A DNA stretch of 35,524 nucleotides, taken from contig JAAVZE010000075.1 in the NCBI GenBank assembly GCA_022791495.1, positions 1 to 35,524 of the forward strand, in the 5' to 3' direction. Under the pieces are notes generated by a model. It saw only the letters and a list, made by a program, of their open reading frames with translations. It had not been told where the DNA came from and made no database searches. Positions 1-8,048 of the stretch are shown piece by piece (the stretch's first letter is position 1; each line of letters opens with the position of its first letter). The translations under genes and the position numbers were made by a program. The DNA is from Eubacterium sp. Lineage in GTDB: Bacteria; Bacillota; Clostridia; Lachnospirales; Lachnospiraceae.

Positions 1-330
1 ATGCCAGGAAGCGGCAAAGTTACGATCAATAAAAAGGACATGGACGATTATTTTGGTCTTGAGACATTGAAAATCATCGTTCGTCAGCCACTGGAAGCTA
101 CAAACATGGCAGATAAGTTCGATGTACTTGTAAATGTTAAAGGCGGTGGTTTTACAGGTCAGGCCGGCGCGATCCGTCACGGTATCGCAAGAGCATTGAA
201 CAGATATGATCTTGACCTGAGACCTACTTTGAAGAAAGCTGGATTCCTCACTCGTGATCCTCGAATGAAAGAGCGTAAGAAATACGGTCTCAAGAAGGCA
301 CGTAGAGCTCCGCAGTTTAGTAAGAGATAA
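1..330 (+). CDS. rpsI: 30S ribosomal protein S9, 3' part
   Basis: Small-subunit ribosomal protein S9; its basic C-terminal tail reaches into the ribosomal P site. The 109 visible residues match the family from the PGSGKVTIN segment onward, including [19 protein letters not shown], the [11 protein letters not shown] segment and the terminal [11 protein letters not shown]. The family is normally about 130 residues, so roughly 20 N-terminal residues lie left of the window. The ATG at base 1 is therefore very probably an internal methionine, not the true start. In Firmicutes this gene normally closes the rplM-rpsI operon, and a strong terminator follows immediately, which fits. Confidence 0.97.
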   Translation: MPGSGKVTINKKDMDDYFGLETLKIIVRQPLEATNMADKFDVLVNVKGGGFTGQAGAIRHGIARALNRYDLDLRPTLKKAGFLTRDPRMKERKKYGLKKARRAPQFSKR

Positions 331-355
331 TTTAATGGAATATTCAGAAATAAGA

Positions 356-391
356 AAAACCCCTATAGACGTCTGTGTTTATAGGGGTTTT
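356..391 (+). terminator. Rho-independent terminator after rpsI
   Basis: The arms AAAACCCCTATA (356-367) and TATAGGGGTTTT (380-391) are perfectly complementary over 12 bases around a 12-base loop, and the right arm ends in a T run. It sits 25 bases past the rpsI stop. It separates the ribosomal operon from the AT-rich restriction block that follows. Confidence 0.9.
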
Positions 392-492
392 GTAATTACT
401 TTGGTTTATTAAATTATTTTGCATAGAAAAAAATCATGGATTATAGTATAATAGCATTGGTGTTATTTACACATTTTAAGGGGGGAATATAT

Positions 493-1344
493 ATGAATCC
501 GATGATCAAGTATAGAGGTGGAAAATCGAAAGAGATAGTACATTTCATAAATAATATTCCAAAAAAATATTCGAGATATATAGAACCTTTTTTTGGTGGG
601 GGTGCATTATATTTTTATCTTCAGCCGGAAGAAGCAATCATAAATGATATTAATTGCAGATTATATAATTTTTACATAGAAATGAAAGAGAAGTACCCAG
701 AGGCAAGAAAACAATTGGATAAATTGCAAAAAGAGTATGAGGGAAATCAAAAAACTTATGAAGAGTTAAAAGTAGGAAATCCCAATAAACGTGTTGAAAA
801 CAAAAATGAAGCATTGTATTATTTGATGCGAGATGCATTTAATCATAAGATAAATACGGAATATCTTGAGTCTGTTGTATACTTTTTTATAAATAAAACA
901 GCATATTCAGGAATGATAAGATATAATGCAAACGGCGAATATAATGTTCCATTTGGAAGATATAAGAATTTTAATACTAAACTTATAACAAATGAACATT
1001 TTAAGCTTTTACAGAGGACAGAGATTTATAATTATGATTATTCAAAAATCTTTGATATGGCAAGAGATGATGATTTTATTTTCTTAGATCCTCCATATGA
1101 TTGTGTTTTTAGTGACTACGGAAATGAAAGTTATAAAAAAGGATTTGGGGAAGAAGAGCATAGAAGATTAGCAAATGATTTTAGAAATCTTTCTTGTAAA
1201 ACTTTATTAGTAATTGGAAAAACTCCTCTGACGGAAGAATTATATGGTAAATATATTGTTGAAGAATACGATAAATCTTATGCTGTCAATATAAGAAATA
1301 GATTTAAGGCAGATGCAAAACATATTATAGTGACAAATTATTAG
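493..1344 (+). CDS. Dam-family DNA adenine methyltransferase (restriction system 1)
   Basis: Predicted N6-adenine DNA methyltransferase of the alpha (Dam/DpnM) class. Seen in the 283-residue protein: N-terminal KYRGGK (residues 6-11), SAM-binding motif I EPFFGGG (31-37) and catalytic motif IV DPPY (199-202). An upstream in-frame ATG at 436 exists, but the ATG at 493 is preceded by a strong AAGGGGGGA ribosome site and begins directly with the family N-terminus, so 493 is preferred. A TATAAT at 447-452 is a possible -10 box, which the 436 start would precede. The AlwI-family nuclease gene starts 14 bases downstream, so this is its protective methylase. Dam relatives usually act on GATC, which would cover both strands of an AlwI-type GGATC site; that specificity is inference. 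Base composition is much more AT-rich than rpsI, suggesting horizontal acquisition. Confidence 0.9.
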   Translation: MNPMIKYRGGKSKEIVHFINNIPKKYSRYIEPFFGGGALYFYLQPEEAIINDINCRLYNFYIEMKEKYPEARKQLDKLQKEYEGNQKTYEELKVGNPNKRVENKNEALYYLMRDAFNHKINTEYLESVVYFFINKTAYSGMIRYNANGEYNVPFGRYKNFNTKLITNEHFKLLQRTEIYNYDYSKIFDMARDDDFIFLDPPYDCVFSDYGNESYKKGFGEEEHRRLANDFRNLSCKTLLVIGKTPLTEELYGKYIVEEYDKSYAVNIRNRFKADAKHIIVTNY

Positions 1345-1358
1345 AATGGGGGAGTTAC

Positions 1359-3038
1359 ATGACATATTTAAAAAGTAAGACTTTATTTTTTACAACGTCA
1401 CCGAGAACGCCATTAAAAATGATTCCTGAGATACAATTACTTCAACGGTATTTTGAAGGTAAAGTGTGGAATCCAGATACACAGGTAGAGTTTATAAAAA
1501 AATTGGTTGAAGGAAAGGATTTTCAAGGAAAGGGTTCCACAAAGGAAATGTCATTCAGTGCGAGAGATCGTATAAATCGAGCGCCTAAAGCTTTAGGATT
1601 TGTTGATTTAAAACCAACAATAAAAATAACACAACCTGGGAGGCAGTTTATTGATGGAAAAAGAACAGAAGAGGTATTGTTAAGGCAGTTATTGAAATTT
1701 CAGTTACCTTCTCCTTATCATAAAGAGCCAGTAAAGTTTAAAGGCATATTTGGAGTAAAACCATACTTAGAAATATTTCGATTGATTTATGAATTAGGAA
1801 CAGTTAGTTTTGATGAATTGATGATATTTGGTATGCAATTGACACATTTTTCAAAATTTGATGAGATTATTGCAGAGATCAAGCAATTTAGAAGAATGAA
1901 AGCATATGCGAAAGCAAGTTATAAAGTGTTTAGAGGAGAATATTTGCATAATGAAGTAAAAAAGATATATGAAGATGATATAGATGATGGGAAAACACAT
2001 ACAAGAGAATCGAAAGATCAGACATTAGAGAAGTTTGTTAGGACTAAAGCGAATAATTTACGGGATTATACAGATGCATGCTTTAGATATTTGCGTGCAA
2101 CTGGTATGGTCGAGATATCTCAGAGAGGGCATTCACTTTCGATAATGCCCGAAAAGAAAAAGGAGGTTGAATTTTTTTTAAATAATATTGATAGGAAGCC
2201 AATATTTGTAGATGATGAGGAAAATTATAAAGAGTATTTATTTGATGCATCGTTACCAGTGTTATATTCCGACAATAGAATGCGATTGCTTAATCATGTT
2301 CAAAAGTTTGTAGAATCATCAGAGGATTTGAGAGAAAAAACAATAGAGCAGTTAAAAGATAAGTTAAACGAGGCAATTCAAAATAAAAAAACAATGATTC
2401 TTGAACAACAAATGAGAGAATTAAAAGCATATAAAGAATATAACGATGTGATGACAACATTTGACGATATTAAGTCGAGTTCATTTTATGATGTACCATT
2501 AATGTTAGAATGGAATGTATGGCGGGCTATGACTATGCTTGATGGTGGTGATATAAAAGCGAATCTAAAATTTGATGATAGAGGGCAGCCAATGTCAACT
2601 GCATTAGGAAATATGGCAGATATAATTTGTGATTATGGTGATTTTGGTTTAGCTGTAGAAGTTACAATGCAATCTGGACAAAAGCAATATGAGATGGAAG
2701 GAGAACCTGTCTCAAGACATTTGGCTAAATTGAAGAAGGAAACGGGAAAAGAGGCATATTGTTTATTTATTGCTCCTAAAATTAATGAATCATGCATTGC
2801 CTATTTTTATGCATTACATAAAATGAACATAGCATTTTATGGTGGACAATCAGTAATAGTACCTTTAGAATTAGATGTATTTATTAATATGGTTGAACAA
2901 TCATACAGGGCAGGATATGTACCTAATTCAGAGCGGGTAAAAGAAATTTTTCAATATTCTTTGGAACAAGCCAAAACTGCAAAAGACGAAATTGAATGGT
3001 ACTTAAAAATTAAGAATAAGGCTTTAAATTGGCTATAA
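1359..3038 (+). CDS. AlwI-family type IIS restriction endonuclease (restriction system 1)
   Basis: The 559-residue protein resembles the AlwI / BspD6I / PleI / MlyI family (Pfam RE_AlwI). Seen: an N-terminus beginning TTSPRTPLKMIPEIQLL, an FSARDRINRAPKALGF segment as in the DNA-recognition half, and a C-terminal nuclease core MADIICDYGDFGLAVEVT followed by EMEGEPVSRHL. Asp421, Glu434 and Glu447 are each 13 residues apart, with Glu384 upstream, a spacing that fits the catalytic acidic set of this family. Members cut outside short asymmetric sites (AlwI: GGATC); some relatives are single-strand nickases, so strand behaviour cannot be read here. The start at ATG 1359 has a GGGGGAG ribosome site. 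It forms an operon with the Dam-like gene upstream and a frameshifted DUF6680-like gene 18 bases downstream. Confidence 0.88.
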   Translation: MTYLKSKTLFFTTSPRTPLKMIPEIQLLQRYFEGKVWNPDTQVEFIKKLVEGKDFQGKGSTKEMSFSARDRINRAPKALGFVDLKPTIKITQPGRQFIDGKRTEEVLLRQLLKFQLPSPYHKEPVKFKGIFGVKPYLEIFRLIYELGTVSFDELMIFGMQLTHFSKFDEIIAEIKQFRRMKAYAKASYKVFRGEYLHNEVKKIYEDDIDDGKTHTRESKDQTLEKFVRTKANNLRDYTDACFRYLRATGMVEISQRGHSLSIMPEKKKEVEFFLNNIDRKPIFVDDEENYKEYLFDASLPVLYSDNRMRLLNHVQKFVESSEDLREKTIEQLKDKLNEAIQNKKTMILEQQMRELKAYKEYNDVMTTFDDIKSSSFYDVPLMLEWNVWRAMTMLDGGDIKANLKFDDRGQPMSTALGNMADIICDYGDFGLAVEVTMQSGQKQYEMEGEPVSRHLAKLKKETGKEAYCLFIAPKINESCIAYFYALHKMNIAFYGGQSVIVPLELDVFINMVEQSYRAGYVPNSERVKEIFQYSLEQAKTAKDEIEWYLKIKNKALNWL

Positions 3039-3056
3039 TGATGAGGGGGGATAGAA

Positions 3057-3484
3057 ATGTCGGTACAACAAGCGATAATAACTTTGGCTGCTGCTGTTGT
3101 TTCAGGTGTGTTTGCGACTGTTATAACAATATGTATAAATAGTTATAATGAACAAATTCAGAGAAAGAAAGCATTAGTTGATGATATATTTGGATTTAAA
3201 TATCAGCTTTTGAAAATGAAAAAAATATGGATGTTGATATATATTCCAAGGGATTTTGTAGAGCAATAAATAGAGTGCCAATTATATTTGATAAAGAAAA
3301 GGAAGTGTTAGAGGCATACGACAAATTTTATGATACTTTATCTATCCATAATCCAGAGGAGAGGAGGGTGAAATCGGATGAAGCGTTGATAGATCTTTTG
3401 AAACAAATGTGTAAAGCAGCCCATGTAAAGTGCAACAATTGGAATGATAGTAGATTTAAGAGAGTTTGTAGAATTAGTAAATAG
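3057..3484 (+). pseudogene. DUF6680-like small membrane protein, split by a frameshift in an A7 run
   Basis: Two overlapping reading frames together make one coherent protein. Frame one (3057-3269, ribosome site AGGGGGGAT) gives an N-terminal membrane helix (about residues 4-27) and a basic KKALVDDIFGFKYQLL segment. The second frame, open to 3484, continues with INRVPIIFDKEKEVLEAYDKFYDTL, DEALIDLLKQMCK and a final NWNDSRF, which look like the body and tail of the DUF6680 family. The frames meet at seven consecutive A residues (3219-3225); one additional A would join them as KMKKNMDVD. This may be a real mutation, a sequencing error, or slippage on the A run. Function is unknown; such proteins often accompany defence genes. 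It follows the AlwI-like gene by 18 bases, so is probably cotranscribed. Confidence 0.6.
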
Positions 3485-3562
3485 TCTGCTGTGTAAGAAA
3501 CATTTTGAGTATAATGCTAAATAGTTTTTTACAAAAAGTTAACTACTAAAGGGAGGAAAAGA

Positions 3563-5746
3563 ATGTCAAGGAAAATACTTGAACCACATATGTGGAATTT
3601 GGAAAATTTGTTTAAGGCGATTTATTATGTTCCTGTGTACCAAAGACCATATTCATGGGATAAGGAGCAGGTAGAAGTTTTGTTAAAAGATATCTATGAG
3701 GCATATAAGTCCGATGAAAGGGAAGATGGATATTACACAGGGAATATTATTATATATGATAAAAATGATAAGGTAAATGGAACAATTTTAAAATATGATA
3801 TTATTGATGGGCAACAGAGGATCACAACATTTTCCTTAATTTTGCTTGCTGTATATTCGATAGCAAGAAATGCTGGCATTCCAGAAACTGATTTGACTGT
3901 GAATGCAGTAAAGAGCTCGTTGTGGAAAATTGTGAACAGAGAATATAAGAAAGAGTTGTGTGTTGTCAGCTTAAATAGTATTGAAAAGAAGTGTTTTTCT
4001 GACTTATTTAATGCAGGCTATGACAACCCTGAGAAACTATTGGATTATTGCGGCAGGTATCAATGTGCTTCAAAGTTTGATCAACGAATCATAAGCAATT
4101 TTGTTTTTATCTGTCAGAGTCTCAGGGAGAATGTAACCGATACAAATAAAACAGAGATTCTGGATTATGCCGACTTTATTCTTCAGTATGTTCAGTTTAT
4201 AGCGATTGAAGCGAACTGTAAGGAGAATAAAGTATTTTCCATGTTTGAGTCCATTAATAGTAAGGGGAAAAAACTTGAACAGATCGACTTGATAAAAACG
4301 TATATTTTTTCTAAGCTGGATGAGGCATCTTATGCTGTATATTTAGATAAATGGGGAGAATTAATAACGAAAACAAATGATAATCTCTATGATTATTTAT
4401 ACAATTTTATAAAGGCCTTTTTGTGTTTCTACAGACAAAGCATAACGATTGAAAATTTTAAAACTATTAGTATAAGAGATTTGTTCCCTTATTATAAAGT
4501 CCATTCTGAGAATGAGGCGTTCAAGAGGCTGCTTGATGATATGTATGAAAAAGTGGAGTTCTATAATATGCTTTCCTCTACTGAGAAGGCGTATTCTCTT
4601 GTGAAAAATAATAAATTCAGATTTTTCTTTAAGGTGTTTGTAGATGTATCCTACAAACATCCGAAAGCGCTTTTTCTTAGAACACTAATTGAATATAAGA
4701 AAGGAAAACTTTCAAAGGAAGATGTCATAGATATTGTATCTGAAACGATTAGCTTTATGATTAAGTTTTTGACGGTCAGCAGCCGGGACAGTAAAGATGC
4801 TATTACGATGTTTTCTGGCATTATGGCAGAAATATATTCTAATAATAAGGTGGTGAAAGATAGCGTTGTGAATGCTCTCGCTGCTGAATATTTAAAACAG
4901 GGGATTACGACTGAAAAATTGAAAGACGATATAAATTCTCTTGATGCGTATGAACAAAATAGAAAGATTACTATCGCCTTGTTGTCATTGTATGATTCGA
5001 CTTCTATCAATAATAACAAAGCGGTCGTTTCATATGATCAAGCTTATACTTTATTAGCTTCTTTCACGGATTCATTTAGTCTGGATCATTTGTTAGTACA
5101 AACACCAAAAGCCGATTCAACACAGTATAAATACTTTAAAGATGAAGATAAGGATGTATTAGTGTTAAAAGATGGACATGATTTTCCCGATCATATTGTT
5201 ATTGATGGGATGGATTATGATACATTTATGCAAAATATATTAAATAGAATAGGGAATCTGCGGATCTATTACAGAGATAAAAATTCAAGAAGACAAAATA
5301 CCGCTATTTCATTAAAAGAGTATCCTCACTTCAATTCATATGGGGATATACAAAAAAGAAGCGATGATTTAGCAAATAAATTATTTGACATATGTTTACC
5401 GCAGCCAGAAGTAGATTTGACTCATATCCAAAAAGTAAATCGAAAGAAAATGGATTTGTCATTGCCTAAGATGGACAAGTTAATTGAGTTTAACATGGTG
5501 AAACCAGGGGACCGGCTATATATCACATTAAGTTCGGTTGACCGGGAGGATTCGCTGGCTACACTGCTGGATGCAAAATACGTACTATACAAAAATGAAA
5601 AAATGACACTGAACCGATGGGGATGCAAGGTGACCGGCTGGAAATCCATTAGAATCTATGCGTGGGCAGCGAAAGAAGGAGAAATAGAGACCCTGCAGGA
5701 AAAAAGAATGGCGTATGTACAGGAACATAATGAGGCTGTGAGGTAG
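3563..5746 (+). CDS. GmrSD-like DUF262/DUF1524 protein with C-terminal RAMA-like domain
   Basis: Probable modification-dependent (type IV-like) nuclease of 727 residues. The N-terminal DUF262 part starts around a YVPVYQRPYSWDKEQ segment and carries the diagnostic DGQQR motif (residues 82-86), the NTP-dependent half in GmrS and SspE relatives. A DUF1524-type HNH region follows, with LDHLLVQ (Asp508-His509) as a variant of the usual EHIxPQ motif, then IGNLRIYYRDKN and a closing IQKRSDDLANKLFDI helix. The last ~100 residues (KPGDRLYI ... DAKYVLYKNEKMTLNRWGCKVTGW) resemble the RAMA domain found on restriction and methylase proteins. GmrSD-type enzymes attack DNA with modified bases; the target here is unknown. 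ATG 3563 has a GGGAGG ribosome site. The gene is AT-rich and lies in the same defence block; the 78-base gap before it contains a TATAAT (3510-3515) but no convincing -35. Confidence 0.85.
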   Translation: MSRKILEPHMWNLENLFKAIYYVPVYQRPYSWDKEQVEVLLKDIYEAYKSDEREDGYYTGNIIIYDKNDKVNGTILKYDIIDGQQRITTFSLILLAVYSIARNAGIPETDLTVNAVKSSLWKIVNREYKKELCVVSLNSIEKKCFSDLFNAGYDNPEKLLDYCGRYQCASKFDQRIISNFVFICQSLRENVTDTNKTEILDYADFILQYVQFIAIEANCKENKVFSMFESINSKGKKLEQIDLIKTYIFSKLDEASYAVYLDKWGELITKTNDNLYDYLYNFIKAFLCFYRQSITIENFKTISIRDLFPYYKVHSENEAFKRLLDDMYEKVEFYNMLSSTEKAYSLVKNNKFRFFFKVFVDVSYKHPKALFLRTLIEYKKGKLSKEDVIDIVSETISFMIKFLTVSSRDSKDAITMFSGIMAEIYSNNKVVKDSVVNALAAEYLKQGITTEKLKDDINSLDAYEQNRKITIALLSLYDSTSINNNKAVVSYDQAYTLLASFTDSFSLDHLLVQTPKADSTQYKYFKDEDKDVLVLKDGHDFPDHIVIDGMDYDTFMQNILNRIGNLRIYYRDKNSRRQNTAISLKEYPHFNSYGDIQKRSDDLANKLFDICLPQPEVDLTHIQKVNRKKMDLSLPKMDKLIEFNMVKPGDRLYITLSSVDREDSLATLLDAKYVLYKNEKMTLNRWGCKVTGWKSIRIYAWAAKEGEIETLQEKRMAYVQEHNEAVR

Positions 5747-5794
5747 AAAATGCTGGATTTCATATTCATTATAACATTCACTGATTTTTAGGAA

Positions 5795-5823
5795 TTGTTA
5801 TGTTGCATAAAAAATGATATAAT
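5795..5823 (+). promoter_or_regulatory. Sigma-A-type promoter for the zinc-ribbon membrane protein
   Basis: TTGTTA (5795-5800), a 17-base spacer and a perfect TATAAT (5818-5823), 42 bases before the ATG at 5866. This sets the following gene apart from the AT-rich defence block. Confidence 0.75.
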
Positions 5824-5865
5824 AAAACGAATTTGGCTTTTGCCTAAAAACAGGAGGTACATAAG

Positions 5866-6450
5866 ATGAAAACTACAAAGGCAGCGATCATTAAAAGTGC
5901 TGTGATTGAGAAGATTCAGATGGCATTGGGGGTTATGGTTCTGATAATATTTGGAGTATGTACGATCATGGCTCTGTTTGAGAAAGAATTGGCATCCGAT
6001 GGATTTTTGCCATTTTGTATTGTGATGGACGTGCTGGCTTTTATTCTGATTTTATTTAGTGTAAAGCGGAAACAGAGTGTCCAGGATTTTAAGAGATATG
6101 TAGCTTTTTTATCTGCGGACCCGACAGGATCCATTCCGGTGCTGGCGGTAGCAGTGGGAGAGTCTGAGAAAGCCGTTAAGAAAAAACTGGATGTGATGAT
6201 TAAAAGAAAATTTTTTGTGGATGCAGTGATTGATGAGCGAAGAAATTGCATACTTATTGCCGGGCAGTATAAAAAGCCGGAATCTACAATGGGGGAAGTA
6301 TCCGTGCCGGCTTCGGGGCCGGATGCCCAGGAGACAGGGGGGCAGGAGATGAAATATGTGTCCTGTGTCTGTGGCAGCTGTGCTGGTGTAAATCAGATCG
6401 TAAAAGGAAAAGAGGGAAAATGCGCATTTTGTGGTTCTCCCATCCGATAA
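5866..6450 (+). CDS. Small membrane protein with winged-helix-like linker and C-terminal zinc ribbon
   Basis: A 194-residue protein of unknown function. Two hydrophobic helices (about residues 20-38 and 47-66) form a hairpin that would anchor it in the membrane. They are followed by a soluble segment (about 73-130) with a helix-rich, winged-helix-like pattern (SIPVLAVAVGESEKAVKKKLDVMIKRKFF). The tail has Cys167, Cys169, Cys172, Cys186 and Cys189 in a C-x-C-x2-C ... C-x2-C arrangement, a probable zinc ribbon. The start has an AGGAGG ribosome site and its own promoter. The combination suggests a membrane-tethered regulatory or scaffold protein, but nothing in the neighbourhood identifies a partner. 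Confidence 0.75.
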   Translation: MKTTKAAIIKSAVIEKIQMALGVMVLIIFGVCTIMALFEKELASDGFLPFCIVMDVLAFILILFSVKRKQSVQDFKRYVAFLSADPTGSIPVLAVAVGESEKAVKKKLDVMIKRKFFVDAVIDERRNCILIAGQYKKPESTMGEVSVPASGPDAQETGGQEMKYVSCVCGSCAGVNQIVKGKEGKCAFCGSPIR

Positions 6451-6464
6451 AAGAATTTTTATAG

Positions 6465-6493
6465 TTGTCCCAGCGAAAGAAAGATGATATAAT
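6465..6493 (+). promoter_or_regulatory. Sigma-A promoter for the NSS transporter
   Basis: TTGTCC (6465-6470), 17-base spacer, TATAAT (6488-6493). Transcription would begin near 6500, downstream of the alternative upstream ATG at 6465. This supports the ATG at 6522 as the start. Confidence 0.8.
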
Positions 6494-6521
6494 ATGGAAA
6501 AACTTTAAAGGGGACAAAGAG

Positions 6522-7928
6522 ATGAAAAAAACAGCGAAGAGAAATTCCTTTTCGGGGTCACTTGGTTTTGTGCTGGCAGCAGCGGGAAGTGCCGTGGGTT
6601 TAGGAAATATATGGAGGTTTCCATATCTGGCAGCGAAGGATGGCGGTGGATTATTTCTGGTGATCTATCTGATCCTGGCAGTGACCTTTGGGTTTACTCT
6701 GCTGACGACGGAGATCGCCATTGGCAGAAAGACCAAACAGAGTCCGCTTACTGCTTACGGAAAGCTGAGTAAGAAATGGAAACCATTAGGAGTTGTGGCA
6801 AGCCTTGTTCCGGTTATCATTATGCCTTATTACTGTGTGATCGGAGGCTGGGTGCTCAAGTATTTTCTTGCTTTTGTGACCGGCGACGGGATGGCAGCGG
6901 CAGAGGATGGATATTTTACCGGATATATTGCCAGTACGGCGCAGCCGGTCATTCTTATGGTTTTGTTTTTGCTGTTGGTAGCCGTTGTGGTATTCCGGGG
7001 TGTGAATAAGGGAATTGAATCTTTTTCCAAAGTCATCATGCCTCTTTTACTTCTGCTGGTCGTATTTATCGCGGTATTTTCCCTGACGATCCAGAGTACC
7101 GGGGAGGATGGCACCACACGTACCGGAATGCAGGGGTTTCTTGTATATATTATTCCGAATTTTAAAAATCTCACTCTCAAAGGATTTTTTACAGTGCTGG
7201 TGGATGCCATGGGACAGCTTTTTTTCAGTCTCAGCGTGGCGATGGGGATCATGGTGGCCTATGGTTCTTATGTGAAGGATGATTCCAATCTGGTTAAGTC
7301 CATTAATCAGATCGAGATCTTCGATACAGTGGTAGCTTTTCTGGCAGGAGTCATGATCATACCGGCAGTGTTTACTTTTATGGGAACAGAGGGAATGGAA
7401 GCATCAGGACCGAGTTTGATGTTCGTGTCACTTCCGAAAGTATTTGCGGCGATGGGAAAGATGGGGCATGTGATCGGCGCCCTGTTTTTTGCCATGGTTC
7501 TATTTGCGGCACTGACCAGCGCGGTTTCTGTCATGGAGGCTGTGGTAGCGAGTATTATGGATCAGTTCCATATGAGCCGGAAAAAGGCCGTGGTGATCGA
7601 GACAGCCATTGCCCTTGTGGCGGGAGTTATCGTGTGTCTCGGATATAATAAATTATACTTTGATATTGGACTTCCTAATGGAGCAAGAGCACAGATCCTG
7701 GATGTGATGGATTATATCAGCAACAACTGTCTGATGCCGGTAGTTGCCATCGGGACATGTATTCTGGTGGGCTGGATCATTAAGCCTAAGACGATCATTG
7801 AAGAGGTGGAAAAGGGTGGAGCGAAATTTGGAAGAAAAACTTTGTACGTTGTTATGATAAAGGTGATTGCGCCGTTGCTTCTCGTCATACTTTTGCTGAA
7901 ATCCCTGGGTGTATTGACTGTCATATAA
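6522..7928 (+). CDS. Sodium-dependent transporter, NSS/SNF family
   Basis: A 468-residue integral membrane protein of the neurotransmitter:sodium symporter family (LeuT-like), which couples Na+ entry to uptake of amino acids or related solutes. The signature first helix AAAGSAVGLGNIWRFPYLAA, where the Na+ and substrate sites form at the helix break, is intact and followed by a GGG turn. About a dozen hydrophobic segments follow. The substrate cannot be assigned from sequence; bacterial members take amino acids such as leucine, alanine or tryptophan. The start at 6522 is chosen because the longer frame to 6465 would overlap the promoter and because AAAGGGGA lies just upstream. It appears to be a single-gene unit. 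Confidence 0.92.
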   Translation: MKKTAKRNSFSGSLGFVLAAAGSAVGLGNIWRFPYLAAKDGGGLFLVIYLILAVTFGFTLLTTEIAIGRKTKQSPLTAYGKLSKKWKPLGVVASLVPVIIMPYYCVIGGWVLKYFLAFVTGDGMAAAEDGYFTGYIASTAQPVILMVLFLLLVAVVVFRGVNKGIESFSKVIMPLLLLLVVFIAVFSLTIQSTGEDGTTRTGMQGFLVYIIPNFKNLTLKGFFTVLVDAMGQLFFSLSVAMGIMVAYGSYVKDDSNLVKSINQIEIFDTVVAFLAGVMIIPAVFTFMGTEGMEASGPSLMFVSLPKVFAAMGKMGHVIGALFFAMVLFAALTSAVSVMEAVVASIMDQFHMSRKKAVVIETAIALVAGVIVCLGYNKLYFDIGLPNGARAQILDVMDYISNNCLMPVVAIGTCILVGWIIKPKTIIEEVEKGGAKFGRKTLYVVMIKVIAPLLLVILLLKSLGVLTVI

Positions 7929-8048
7929 TCTTCGACAGCTGGGAGTACCCCTGCAAACCTTCGTTAGGCAGCAGAAGGCGAAAATACGGATTGATTTTGT
8001 TATCTGTATTTGACTGGTTCGTATATTCAACAAAAAAGGAGAAAGGAA

